From contig OV884015.1 of assembly GCA_930367205.1 (NCBI GenBank), positions 83,628,841 through 83,692,840 on the forward strand: a stretch of DNA of 64,000 nucleotides, given 5' to 3'. The translations under genes were made by a program, and so were the position numbers. Positions 23,160 through 32,996 of this stretch are shown here, in pieces (the first letter of the stretch is position 1; every line of letters begins with the position of its first letter). The notes below the pieces were generated by a model that was not told the DNA's origin, made no database searches, and saw only the letters and a program-made list of their open reading frames with translations. This DNA is from Acanthosoma haemorrhoidale. Taxonomy: Eukaryota > Arthropoda > Insecta > Hemiptera > Acanthosomatidae.

Positions 23160-24344
23160 ATGTCAAATTTACAGGATAGATTAAACCAATTAAGACAAGT
23201 ATATACAACTTTTAATCTAGATAATATTGATCAATTACTATTAGAAAATACAAATTCAGAGATGGCTATGGAAATAAAAGATCATGATTTTAAATTAATT
23301 CCGGAATATGATGGTGATCCTTTACAATTAGTAGATTTTATTAGAAATACAAAATTTGTGTATGACTTATATTGTAAAGATAATAACCAATATAAAGATA
23401 TAAACCATTCAAAATTAGTATTAACTTTATTAACTAAGCTAAAAGGAAAAGCAAAAATTGCAACCTATGATAAGGAATTCACTAGTGTGACAGAAATTTT
23501 AACATTCCTTAAACGTAAATATCAAGATACGCGAACGAGAGAGCAATTAATATCAGAAATACTCAATACTAAATCGTACCATAACGAAAACCCACATGAT
23601 TACTTAGAAAGATTAGGTAAGAAAAGATGCGATTTATATGCTCGCGTGTATGCCGACTCGGAAATAGTGAATAAACAGTCGGAAATGGAAAGATACGACA
23701 AACAGATATCACATCACACCGTTCATAATTTACATCCCTCGCTTACTGATTTTATTTATCATATTAAATTCGAGACAATCGAAGATATTGATGAAATCTT
23801 AAGAAATAACGCTGCGCACATTGTGCATCGGGTGTACGGTCCGGGTAGTCGAAAAGACAAACACCACCAACCACACCAATCGAATTATAAAGGCAAAAAT
23901 TTCGATCCAAATTACAAACATAAATATGAAAAACAATTTCAAAAACAACCTCATGAACAAAAACAAGATTATCAACATCAACAAAACCAAAATTATAAAA
24001 GTTATCAAAATGCACAACCAAATTATCACAATTACCCAAATAATCAACAAAATTATCAAAAACCTATTCATAATCAATCATGGGATCCAAAATCTCAACA
24101 TAGATTCTTTAATAAACCTCCATCCGGAAATTGGAGAAATAATCAACAAAAAGTAGATCCACCACAACAAAATGATTCAAATACGGTTTCGATGAGAACT
24201 GTTTCTAATCGCGTACATTACGCCGAGGATGAGAGAGATGAACAAATTAGAATATTAACTGAAAGAGTAAAACAACTTGAAACTAATAAAGATAATTTTT
24301 TAGACCAAGGTCCGAACAAAGGAGAACCACCGGATCGAATGTAA
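23160..24344 (+). CDS. gag: gag polyprotein of the errantivirus-like element
   Basis: 394 residues from an ATG. Gag assembles the particle and packages the element RNA. Residues about 40-75 (FKLIPEYDGDPLQLVDFI) resemble the start of the retrotransposon Gag capsid fold. There is no CCHC zinc knuckle; errantivirus Gags commonly lack one. Instead residues about 230-350 form a low-complexity stretch rich in Asn, Gln, His, Tyr and Lys that may bind RNA. A short charged helix-like tail (DEQIRILTERVKQLE) precedes the slippery site. The final 45 bases overlap the pol frame. Confidence 0.88.
   Translation: MSNLQDRLNQLRQVYTTFNLDNIDQLLLENTNSEMAMEIKDHDFKLIPEYDGDPLQLVDFIRNTKFVYDLYCKDNNQYKDINHSKLVLTLLTKLKGKAKIATYDKEFTSVTEILTFLKRKYQDTRTREQLISEILNTKSYHNENPHDYLERLGKKRCDLYARVYADSEIVNKQSEMERYDKQISHHTVHNLHPSLTDFIYHIKFETIEDIDEILRNNAAHIVHRVYGPGSRKDKHHQPHQSNYKGKNFDPNYKHKYEKQFQKQPHEQKQDYQHQQNQNYKSYQNAQPNYHNYPNNQQNYQKPIHNQSWDPKSQHRFFNKPPSGNWRNNQQKVDPPQQNDSNTVSMRTVSNRVHYAEDERDEQIRILTERVKQLETNKDNFLDQGPNKGEPPDRM
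24296..24336 (+). promoter_or_regulatory. Predicted -1 ribosomal frameshift signal (gag/pol)
   Basis: The heptamer T TTT TTA (24296-24302) is in phase with gag codons. It is the same slippery sequence as in HIV-1 gag-pol. Six bases later a 6-bp stem can form, GGTCCG at 24309-24314 with CGGATC at 24331-24336 (one G-U pair), with a 16-base loop. The pol frame is closed by TAA at 24293-24295 and opens exactly at the heptamer, so the shift must occur here or later. Confidence 0.8.
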
Positions 24345-26464
24345 TTAAAATAAGTGACGAAGTTAATTTTTTAAATAATTTACCACAGCTCTTGGATAAA
24401 GAAAATAATAAATGGTTAATTGACACAGGAGCAACAAAAAATTATATTTGTCCCCAAGCAATTCCGAAAGATGCTAAAATAAACATAGAAAACTTCGCGA
24501 TAAAAACCCCTACAGGACGAGCAGAAGGAACACAAAGTGTAAACCTCAACCTGCAAAATCTGATAGGAATTAATCAAGAAGTAAAGTTCTTAGTTTATCC
24601 TATTAGTTCACGGTTTGATATTTTACTTGGGTACGAAACAATGAAAATGTTAAAAACTAATATAAATTTAGAAGACATGGAAATAAAAATAATGGGAATA
24701 AAATACAAACTTGAAAGAGACGAAATGTTTCATATCGAAGATACTAATGAAATTAAAAATGTTATAAGACACGAACACATAAATTCGGAGATAACGGAAA
24801 AACTCACAAAAATATTAAGTGAAAACGGTGAAATATTAAAAACAGAAAATGAAAAATTAAAACCGACTAAATTATTAAAACATAGAATAATAACTACGAA
24901 TGAAAATCCGATTTATACACGAAATTATAGATATCCGGAACAATTTAAAGAACAAATTAACGAAGAAGTTGGAAAATTATTAAAAAACGGAATAATTAGA
25001 CCAAGTAAGTCGCCGTATAATTCCCCTTTGTGGATTGTTCCAAAAAAAATGGACGCATCGGGTATAAAAAAAGTTCGCATGGTAATCGATTATAGAAAAT
25101 TAAATCAGGCTACCATAAAAGATAAATTCCCGTTACCCAATATCGAAGATTTGCTGAATCGATTAAGAGGTGCAAAAATATTTTCGACTATTGATTTAAC
25201 ATCGGGATTTCATCAAATAGAAATGGATGAAGAATCTATTCCAAAAACAGCATTCTCTACTGAAAATGGTCATTACGAATTTGTTCGAATGCCATTCGGA
25301 ATAAGTAATGGACCGCCGACTTTTCAGAGAGCAATGACAATGATGATATCAAATATTCCTAATGCAATGGTTTACGTTGACGATATTATTATTTATTCAA
25401 AAAATGAAAACGAACATTTAAGAGATTTGGAAAAAGTTTTCAAAGCATTAAAAGAACATCAGTTATCAATTCAATTAGATAAAACTGAATTTTTCAAAAA
25501 AGAATTAAAATTTCTCGGCTATATTGTAACTGAAGAAGGTTTAAAAACAGATCCGAAAAAGATAGAAACTATAGTAAACTTTCCAGTACCTCATGACGAA
25601 AAGTCGACAAGACAGTTCTTAGGTATGACAGGATACTATAGGAAATTCATTAAAGGATATGCAAAAATAACTAAACCTATTTCAGATTCGATTAAAACAA
25701 AAATTTATAAAACCGAAGAGATAAAAAGGGCTTGTAAGACATTAATAGATTTAATGGCAAATGCACCAATTTTAAAATACCCCGATTGGAATAAATTATT
25801 CATATTAACTACAGATGCTAGTAATAAAGCAATTGGAGCAGTATTGTCCCAAAAAGACGATGATGATATTGAACATCCTGTAGCATTCGCTTCACGAGTA
25901 CTACAAAATGCGGAAAATAATTATAGCACTATCGAAAAAGAATTATTAGCAGTTGTATGGGCGACTCAACACTTTAAGCCTTACTTATACGGAACTAAAT
26001 TTTTACTTCAAACCGATCATAAACCACTAACTTGGATATTTTCTATGAAGAACGGTAACACCCGAATCATGAAATGGATTTGGAAGTTGCAGGAGTTCGA
26101 ATTTGACATAAAACATGTTAATGGTAAAACAAATTATGTAGCAGATGCTTTATCAAGAAATATAAATGAAGTAAACCACATGGAACCAGAGGATATGGAT
26201 ATTGATGATGTAGATATTGATATTGATGTATTTATTGATGACATATTACAAAATCAAGAAGAAGCTGCTGAAAAAACAACAGAATATGAAGCAATTATGG
26301 AGGAATTAATAAATATTCCATCTACAGCGGAAAATGCAGAAAATCAATCAGATCTAGAAACTATTCATTCACAAGAATCCAGCAATGAACAAACTTGGAT
26401 ATGTGAACCAGATAAATGTATAAATGTAGAAAAAAATCAAATTATTATCATTAGAGGAAACTAA
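24299..26464 (+). CDS. pol: pol part 1: protease, reverse transcriptase, RNase H
   Basis: Made as a Gag-Pol fusion by -1 frameshifting; there is no ATG near the start. Protease: LIDTGAT, with the catalytic DTG at 24422-24430. RT: VIDYRKLNQ, FSTIDLTSGFHQI, MPFGISNGPPTFQRAM and the catalytic YVDD at 25373-25384. RNase H: TTDASNKAIGAVL, TIEKELLAVVWA and QTDHKPL supply the acidic residues; DALSR closes the domain. A very Asp/Glu-rich linker follows (about 26180-26290). The frame ends at TAA 26462-26464, although integrase follows in the same frame. Errantivirus pol is normally one open frame, so the TAA is probably a mutation, or less likely a readthrough signal. Confidence 0.93.
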   Translation, partial: FRPRSEQRRTTGSNVIKISDEVNFLNNLPQLLDKENNKWLIDTGATKNYICPQAIPKDAKINIENFAIKTPTGRAEGTQSVNLNLQNLIGINQEVKFLVYPISSRFDILLGYETMKMLKTNINLEDMEIKIMGIKYKLERDEMFHIEDTNEIKNVIRHEHINSEITEKLTKILSENGEILKTENEKLKPTKLLKHRIITTNENPIYTRNYRYPEQFKEQINEEVGKLLKNGIIRPSKSPYNSPLWIVPKKMDASGIKKVRMVIDYRKLNQATIKDKFPLPNIEDLLNRLRGAKIFSTIDLTSGFHQIEMDEESIPKTAFSTENGHYEFVRMPFGISNGPPTFQRAMTMMISNIPNAMVYVDDIIIYSKNENEHLRDLEKVFKALKEHQLSIQLDKTEFFKKELKFLGYIVTEEGLKTDPKKIETIVNFPVPHDEKSTRQFLGMTGYYRKFIKGYAKITKPISDSIKTKIYKTEEIKRACKTLIDLMANAPILKYPDWNKLFILTTDASNKAIGAVLSQKDDDDIEHPVAFASRVLQNAENNYSTIEKELLAVVWATQHFKPYLYGTKFLLQTDHKPLTWIFSMKNGNTRIMKWIWKLQEFEFDIKHVNGKTNYVADALSRNINEVNHMEPEDMDIDDVDIDIDVFIDDILQNQEEAAEKTTEYEAIMEELINIPSTAENAENQSDLETIHSQESSNEQTWICEPDKCINVEKNQIIIIRGN

Positions 26465-27796
26465 GAAGACATGAAGTTCTCTAAGCCATTTGGAAACAAG
26501 AGAAGATACGAACTCATCATTAACAGGAAAGATGACTTGCAAACTCTACTCTACCAGATCGTAGAACCGGACAAGACTTACGGAATTTTCTGTTCACCGA
26601 ACATAAAAACTTTAGAAAAAACTTACGATGAATACTTTAAAGAGATTCAAAATATAATAGAAAACGAATTCCCTTCTGTAAGAATAAAACGTTATTTTAA
26701 CTTTATCAATGACGTAGAAAATGTAAATGAACAACGCGAAACTATTGAAAACTATCATTTAGGAAAAACTAAACATCGTGGAATATTAGAAACTTTTGAA
26801 AAATTAAAAAAACAAGTTTATTTCCCCAATATGAAAGACAAAATTACAGAATACATTAATAAATGTGAAATTTGTAAAAAATCAAAGTATGATAGAAAAC
26901 CTATCAAAACTAAATTTCAACAAACCCCAACACCAGAAAAACCTTTTCGAGAATTAATGATTGACATTTTGAAGTATGAAAGGAAAATAATATTTACTGC
27001 TGTTGATACTTTCTCAAAAAGATTGTTCGCACAAGTTATTCCAACACACAATGCAATCAATATTTGTGATTGTTTACAAAATTATTTATCTCATTATCCT
27101 ACGCCAGTACAGATCTCATTAGATCAAGGCACAGAAATGAAAAACAATTTAGTTAAACAATTTTGTGACCACAATGATATTTTATTACATTATACATCCA
27201 CTAATCACTCAAATTCTTTGGGATTATTAAATAGAGTTCATTTAACACTAAGCGAATTACTAAGACTTATCTCGCATGAGAGAAAATCTTATTCATTTGA
27301 ACAAAAATTAAAACTTGCAATTATTGCGTACAATAATACCTTAAATAACAATCTAAAATTAACACCCAATGAAATCACTTTCGGATTTATAAAAGAAAAT
27401 AACAACAACAAAAATATTAGTATAACAGAACTATACGTACAAAAGTATCATAAAGATTTACAACTTTTGCATGAATTAGCTCACACAAAAATTAATGAAG
27501 AAAAGATAAAGCGTACAGAAAAATTAAATAAAAATCGGGAAGATCCACCTGAATTAATAAATCAAGAATTTATCAAAGATACTCAATCGAAGATTAAAAG
27601 TAGAGACAAATTCAGAAAAGTAAATGTGTTAATCCAAGGCGCTAGGCAATTAACAACACATGTTGATAACGTTAGGAGACCCAACAAACGTAAAAAGAGG
27701 AAACATTTTGTTTCAGATGAAGATTCACTACATGTCAATAATTCTGATACTTCATCTTCAGAAGATTCTGACGATAAAAGTAGTAGATCTCACTAA
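26465..27796 (+). CDS. pol part 2: integrase, cut off by a stop and lacking the catalytic Glu
   Basis: Same frame as the RT part; the first ATG is at 26471. Integrase joins element DNA to host DNA. The HHCC zinc-binding domain is seen (YHLGKTKHRG, then CEICKKSKYDR, about 26750-26890). The core has Asp at 26963-26965 (MIDILKYE) and Asp at 27122-27124 (LDQGTEM). The third catalytic position, exactly 35 residues after the second Asp, is Asn (AAT, 27230-27232) in GLLNRVHLTL, where the family has Glu in a G-x-x-E-R-x-H pattern. The C-terminus is basic (RRPNKRKKRKH), then Ser/Asp-rich. It overlaps the env region. Without readthrough no integrase joins Gag-Pol, and the Asn predicts inactivity. Confidence 0.9.
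   Translation, partial: EDMKFSKPFGNKRRYELIINRKDDLQTLLYQIVEPDKTYGIFCSPNIKTLEKTYDEYFKEIQNIIENEFPSVRIKRYFNFINDVENVNEQRETIENYHLGKTKHRGILETFEKLKKQVYFPNMKDKITEYINKCEICKKSKYDRKPIKTKFQQTPTPEKPFRELMIDILKYERKIIFTAVDTFSKRLFAQVIPTHNAINICDCLQNYLSHYPTPVQISLDQGTEMKNNLVKQFCDHNDILLHYTSTNHSNSLGLLNRVHLTLSELLRLISHERKSYSFEQKLKLAIIAYNNTLNNNLKLTPNEITFGFIKENNNNKNISITELYVQKYHKDLQLLHELAHTKINEEKIKRTEKLNKNREDPPELINQEFIKDTQSKIKSRDKFRKVNVLIQGARQLTTHVDNVRRPNKRKKRKHFVSDEDSLHVNNSDTSSSEDSDDKSSRSH
27706..27717 (+). other. Predicted env splice acceptor
   Basis: TTTTGTTTCAG ends at 27716, a good pyrimidine tract plus AG. The next base begins an ATG in the env frame. Together with the candidate donor after 23130, this would place the env start on a codon boundary. 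Errantivirus env genes are known to be expressed from spliced RNA. Confidence 0.6.
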
Positions 27797-29232
27797 CTCT
27801 CCAGGAATTCTCCATTATTCTGTAAATAATATTAGAGTAGTTAATCAATATTATGAAACTTATCATTTTTATAATTTAAGTTTATTAGAAGTAGAAATAA
27901 TAAATATTGAAGATCATGTTACTAACTTTAGATCACATAAAATGTATCATTTGCTAAAAGATTTAACAAACGAAGTTTTTGAACAATTTCAATTAATGCA
28001 ACAAAGAGATATTAAAAATCGTCATAGACGAGGCTTGATAAATGGTCTAGGTAATGTTATTAGTTGGATAACAGGTAATATGAATAATGACGACAAGGAA
28101 TACTACGATAAAATAATTTCAAATGTAGAACAAAATAATTATAAGATTGAACATAACATCGAAAATTCTGTCAATATTAATAAACGTCTGATTGAGGATT
28201 ACCAGAATGAAATCAAAACAATTAATAAAAATTTCATAATTAATAGACAAAATTTCGAATCGCTAGGACAAAATGAAAAAGCTTATGACTTATATATTCA
28301 CATCATGCATTTATTAAATAAAATTAAAGATTTAACTTTATCTTTAGAATTTTGTAAGCTTGGCATTGTTCACACCAATTTAATGATTGATGTAATAAAA
28401 AATCTACCAAGTAACATAAAACTAATCTCAGATAATACTGAAATTCTATGGACAAATAGTAAAATCTTTTGTTCAACTCATCACAATATAATCCATACTT
28501 TTATCAAATTACCAATTCATGATGAATCCTATAAAGGATATTTTGTGATATCAGTACCAAGAATTATAAACCAGACAATTTACGAAATTGATTTAAAAGC
28601 TGATCTTTACTTACAAAAAGGAGCCACTCTCTATCAAGGAAGTTGTATTTTTATTGACAATTATTACTGTATAAATCTTAATAAAACAGAATCAAAATAT
28701 GTTTCATCTATTGTACATAACGGAAATTTAAAAGAATGTAAACTAGTATTAAGTAATCAAAATAATATAAGATATTTAGATCATATTAAGCAATATATCA
28801 CTGTAAATATTAAAAAAAATAACAGATTGTCATAATAACACTGTATTTTTACCAAATGTAGGATTAATTAATATTAGTAAGGAGGATTGCTTTCCAGAAT
28901 TTAATAAAATTTATACTCATGATTTTAACACTATTTTACAACCATTTTATGAAAATGTAATATTAAATACAACTATGTTAGAAACAAATAATTATACTAT
29001 ACCAGAACTAGAAATATTGTCCTTTGTAGACAACGCTAATATTTATCATTATTCTTTTGTATTATGTATTATTCTAATCATTGTACTAATTAACATTTTT
29101 ATTTATAAAAGAAATTGTAAAAAGATCCAAAATTCAAATTTACCTTTAAATAATGTAAAGGTTTCAACAACACCTATTACTATTGATGATCATAAAGTAA
29201 TTTTAAGTAAATTGTATAAATCAAGTTTTTAA
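27717..29232 (+). pseudogene. env: env (F-like fusion glycoprotein), frameshifted before its anchor
   Basis: Envelope glycoprotein of the errantivirus / baculovirus F type. The first residues include a hydrophobic run usable as a signal peptide. A furin-type site RHRR lies before 28032 and is followed by GLINGLGNVISWITGN, the fusion-peptide region typical of this family. A helix-rich ectodomain follows. The frame stops at 28835 shortly after an A8 run (28812-28819). The rest is open in the next frame from 28807 to 29232: more ectodomain with a cysteine, a hydrophobic membrane segment (about 29045-29110) and a short tail. As it stands only a truncated, unanchored product is predicted. In unspliced RNA the frame could also start at ATG 27660. 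The break could be a real indel or a homopolymer sequencing error. Confidence 0.85.
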
Positions 29233-29275
29233 AATGTAAAAATTAAATGTTTGTTTTGACCAGAGTTCAAAACTT

Positions 29276-29287
29276 AAGGCTGCGGGG
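29276..29287 (+). other. Polypurine tract region
   Basis: AAGGCTGCGGGG directly before the 3' LTR. It is purine-rich rather than pure and would prime plus-strand DNA. Confidence 0.6.
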
Positions 29288-29500
29288 AGTTATAGTGCAC
29301 CCGTGCTAACATTCTAAGAACTATGAATCACCCCTTTGCTGACTCTTATTTAAACCCCGTGAGAATCAGAGAAGGAGGTCAGTCTATTGTATCTCATTAG
29401 CCCGTCACTATGCTAGATTAGATCTGTATATTACCATGTCATTTATGTTTGTTATTCAAAATAAATCTTTTTAAAAAGTCTTGTGTGCTTTGAAGATATT

Positions 29501-29505
<5 letters not shown>
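29288..29505 (+). repeat. 3' LTR of the errantivirus-like element
   Basis: 218 bp, apparently identical to the 5' LTR. AATAAA lies at 29460-29465. It is followed directly by the ATAT target duplication and the TA tract. Confidence 0.95.

Positions 29506-29553
<48 letters not shown>
29506..29553. repeat. (TA)n microsatellite between two insertions
   Basis: 48 bases of TA repeat. It served as target for the errantivirus on its left (duplication ATAT) and the solo LTR on its right (duplication TATAT). Confidence 0.9.
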
Positions 29554-29556
<3 letters not shown>

Positions 29557-30216
29557 CGGGTCGTCACGAGAGGGGGTGCCGGTTTACCCTAGCCCCTGGT
29601 GACAAGTGAGGGTTTGCTTGAGTTTATAACCTGGATAATCGTTTCATGACAGCGTTACTATCTGACTCCATTTTTGAAAGGTATGTGCCCCGACAATGCA
29701 CTATGTGCAAGAGAAGAGGTACAGAGGTTTTTCATAAAGAATTAGTCAAGTTTTCAGAGTTCAAGCGGAAGCCACGCGTCAACGAGTAGAGTTCACGAGA
29801 GACTGATTTACAGGGCTAGGAGCCAGCTTTAAGTACCCTACCCAGCCTTGTCTACTGGGAGAGGCTGGCAAGGGTTGCTTAGGTCTGCGGGCGATTCCCT
29901 TATGTGGTGAGGTACCCGCGACCAACGCCTAATTACCCGGCCAGCTCTGTCCCCTGGGAGAGGCTGCAAAGGGTTGCTTAGGACCTGCGGGTTCCCTCAT
30001 ATGGTGAGGTACCTGCGACTGACAGCTGGTGGCCCATCTCGTGTGACTACTTGGTTCCCGCCTTTTTTATTGCTTACCACATTTACAATGATTTATATTT
30101 GTTCATGTTATTTACCTTTGTCTATAATACATTTAGTTCATGTTATTTACTTTGCTTACAATACATATACAATAGAGTATAGGGTGATTTATCTTATGTA
30201 GTTAGCGGTCGCTACA
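29554..30216 (-). mobile_element. Solo LTR, LTR family 2, with TATAT target duplication
   Basis: On the minus strand it begins TGTAGCGACC and ends CCCGACA (TG...CA). TATAT flanks it at 29549-29553 and 30217-30221, although this is inside a TA-rich tract. The first 55 bases recur at 62760 and 63743 on the plus strand. A diverged tandem repeat of about 90 bases lies inside (29839-29928 and 29934-30024, shared CTGGGAGAGGCTG, AGGGTTGCTTAGG and GGTGAGGTACC), perhaps U3 enhancer repeats. The part near the 3' end shares the CATAGTGCATTGTCGGGGCA motif with LTR family 1. No internal region is present. Confidence 0.82.
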
Positions 30217-32392
30217 TATATATTTTCACGATATTTTTCTGTTATAATGTTTCGTCCTGTGTTAATCTCTTAAAGGTTAATTATTGAAATTGGAATATAA
30301 TTTTAATATATTCTTACCGCTTATTACTGTGAATTTGGTTTGAAGTTGTTTATTTTGTATCGAGGTTCTCGAGATTAACTCTTTGGCTTTTGTATTGGTG
30401 ACCCTTGGAAGGTCGTATTTTTTTTTTATCCTTGTTAATTTTCCACTTTAAAAATTACTGTCCTGATTTGGCCTGAGGTGCGGCCAAAGGATGTCGATGA
30501 GTCGTCAACAAAGAAGGCAAATGTTTTGAGGGGTGAAGGTGATGGAAAATTCAAACTGGTGTCAGCACCCCATGGAGATTGCTATGCATATATAGGGGGG
30601 AAATGCCTCCCCAGTAGTATGTACGGTCCTAGTGTAAAGGATGGAAAGAACTAAAGGAGGATTATTTGACAGCCCACAAATAAGACAACTCATTAAGGAT
30701 CCTGCCTTCATAAAAAAAAGTTTGTACTTCATTTGCTCCTGTTGTCGGAAATTTTTGGGGCTAACGCAAAGCTGAAAACTATGTAGGACAGGTAAACTAG
30801 ATAATTAGCAGTTCCAAGTACCTTGGGTTTAACATGGTGCAAAATTTACTCAGCCACTTATACCGTTTTTCTGAATATTTTGGAGACACCAGTAAGTGAA
30901 TAATTCGCCAGAATATTAAAACTACGGAGGCCCACTACAGAGGAAGATGGGACACGCTCATGATGGCTGATTTCAGCTGGAGTGTTTCAAAATGCATTCT
31001 TGAATGAAACGGATAAAGAAGCTTCCAATGTGTTAGTGTAACGTATATTTCACTAAAATGTTACATCTTATATCTTTGAGCTCCTAGGCAAAATTTAACG
31101 TCATATTTAAATACAGAGCATCAAATTCATATGAAATCACTGGCCTGTGTAATCAAAATGATGTCCTCTACGGAATGAATTAATCAAAACATAAGGTTTA
31201 ATTAATTATACTTTACATTTAATGATTTTTATTAAAAAGATTGTAGAATTATGATCCATATAAATTTGTCGTTTAGAATACCTTGTTAAAACAATGATAC
31301 ACCGGGCTTGCAACATCAATGTTTCAATGGGTCTTTTGTAATCGCAACGTGAGCTTTCATGAGTTTGAGTCAGGAATTGGCCAATCGCTAGTAAATAGTC
31401 CCACTTCTAACACCCAACAGCGATCTGTAAAGAGTTTAGTGTGGCATTGACTTGGCTCCATGAAACACTAAGATGCTTTACTAAGATTAACTGAATTATT
31501 GTTGGGTTATGCTTATGTCTAAGGTAAGAGAGGTCTAATGTTCGTGGGAAGTGTCGTGTTAATGACGATATGATACAATAATGACTAATACTTTAGCTGT
31601 TTGAACAACAGAGACCTACGAGAAAGTCTCACAAATATCTGGCTTGGATACCACTCCTGAAATGATAAGATCATTGAATTTATGACTTGCATCTAGTTTT
31701 CCAAAAAAATAACAATAATTTCAAACACTTATAGTTTAATATCTAACAAGGAGTGATTCATTTTAAATTGAGACAAGAAAACGTTTTTAGATATTGGATA
31801 TGCGAAACATCACGCAGAGAAGGTTTGATCCCACTGATGGGATTTCGATGAAATAGATATATATTTAATTAAAACCAGCAGTGTGTTGGTGGCGTGTGGG
31901 AAAGATGTTATAAATCCACTTCCCATTTTCATGATAGGCACCGAATACTGAGTTCAATTGAAGCTGCGACAGTTGACAGACTGTTTTTCATCTTTTTTTC
32001 ATCATTTTTCATCTTATCAATTTCATCTTAATAATGGTTATTACTTTAGAACAGAAGGCGATATTAGGAACAATTACGGGTCTTAAGTCTCTTAAGTATG
32101 TTAATTAATAATAATTATAAATAATAGTGATATCGATGCCATAGTAAAAATTTCTAATGTAAACTTATTTATTGACTAAGGTTTTTTTTATTGTCATATT
32201 GTCTTCAATACTACTTCTAAATGGACGTGATATTTTGTTTTATTATTGGTGGTTTAAATTTTATTTTGTGTTACATAACTGCTACTACAAAGAATGTTGA
32301 TCTATAAAAAGTGTACTACATCATTAGCAGACGCTCTCACATCAATTGAATTGACAATTGAACATTTAAAGTCTGGTTACAATCCAAAATTA
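30217..32392. other. Non-coding DNA
   Basis: AT-rich, with a somewhat GC-richer stretch at 30460-30640. No gene or shared repeat recognised. Confidence 0.45.
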
Positions 32393-32539
32393 CCTTTTTA
32401 GGCATTCCACACCCTATATCCTTCTTATACATCCTTCAAATGGGGGACTCCCCTTAGTGAAAGGCACTCATTAGCCCAAAATAATTTTTCTTTATTTTTC
32501 CCACATCCTATTTTTATAAGTTTGAGAGCAAAAAAAAAA
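32393..32539 (+). mobile_element. LINE family B, 3'-end copy
   Basis: About 147 bases match the last part of the family B 3' UTR at 40.6-40.7 kb (GGCATTCCACACCC to CTATTTTTATAAGTTTGAGAGC) and end in an A9 tail. No clear target duplication was found. Confidence 0.85.
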
Positions 32540-32840
32540 TTTTCCTTAGCCGTACTCAAAAGTTTTTTGTTTGTTTTAGAACTCATTTTGGGGAATCCGA
32601 AATAGTACCTGAACGAGAGCAGGATCCAGGCTGCTTGGTATCGATTTGGACCTAAGAGGCACCCCAGACCCCCATGACAAGCGGTGGTTGTAGATAATGT
32701 TTTGTAGCACACGATGTTGGAAGGTAAAAGATAAAAACCATCTATTCACATAAATTACATAAACCAGTACAATATACCAATGTTTAAATTCCCATATACA
32801 TGCATCCATGTAAGTTCCATATAAGTCCAAATCCTCTCAG

Positions 32841-32901
32841 TACTGTACTGTGCGAGACCAGCGATGTCCTGGTGCTAGACTACTGTACTGGTGCGAGACC
32901 A
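32841..32901. repeat. Short local direct repeat
   Basis: TACTGTACTGTGCGAGACCA (32841-32860) recurs at 32881-32901 as the same sequence with one extra G. The surrounding 32.85-32.98 kb is GC-rich and otherwise unrecognised. Confidence 0.6.
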
Positions 32902-32996
32902 CGGCCCAGGCAACGGCCTATGGGTGCCCAGGACAGCGGCCATACAGTCGTCCCACAGACACAGCAGCAGGATCTATTTTAACGTTTTAACAACCT

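Larger units (their letters stand above)
22626..29505 (+). mobile_element. Errantivirus-like Ty3/gypsy LTR retrotransposon, complete structure
   Basis: A 6.88-kb provirus-like element: 5' LTR, PBS, gag, pol, env, purine-rich tract, 3' LTR. The LTR ends AGTTA...TAACT and the 4-bp target duplication ATAT (22622-22625 and 29506-29509) in a TA tract match the gypsy group, which prefers TATATA sites. The Env family and layout place it with insect errantiviruses. The LTRs look identical, so insertion is recent, yet pol has an in-frame TAA, integrase lacks its catalytic Glu and env is frameshifted. It is strongly A-rich on the coding strand, unlike the LINEs around it. Confidence 0.95.

Noticed and set aside
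23764..24156. Open stretches in other frames across gag
   Set aside because: Shadows of the Asn/Gln-rich gag region, whose A-rich codons keep other frames open.
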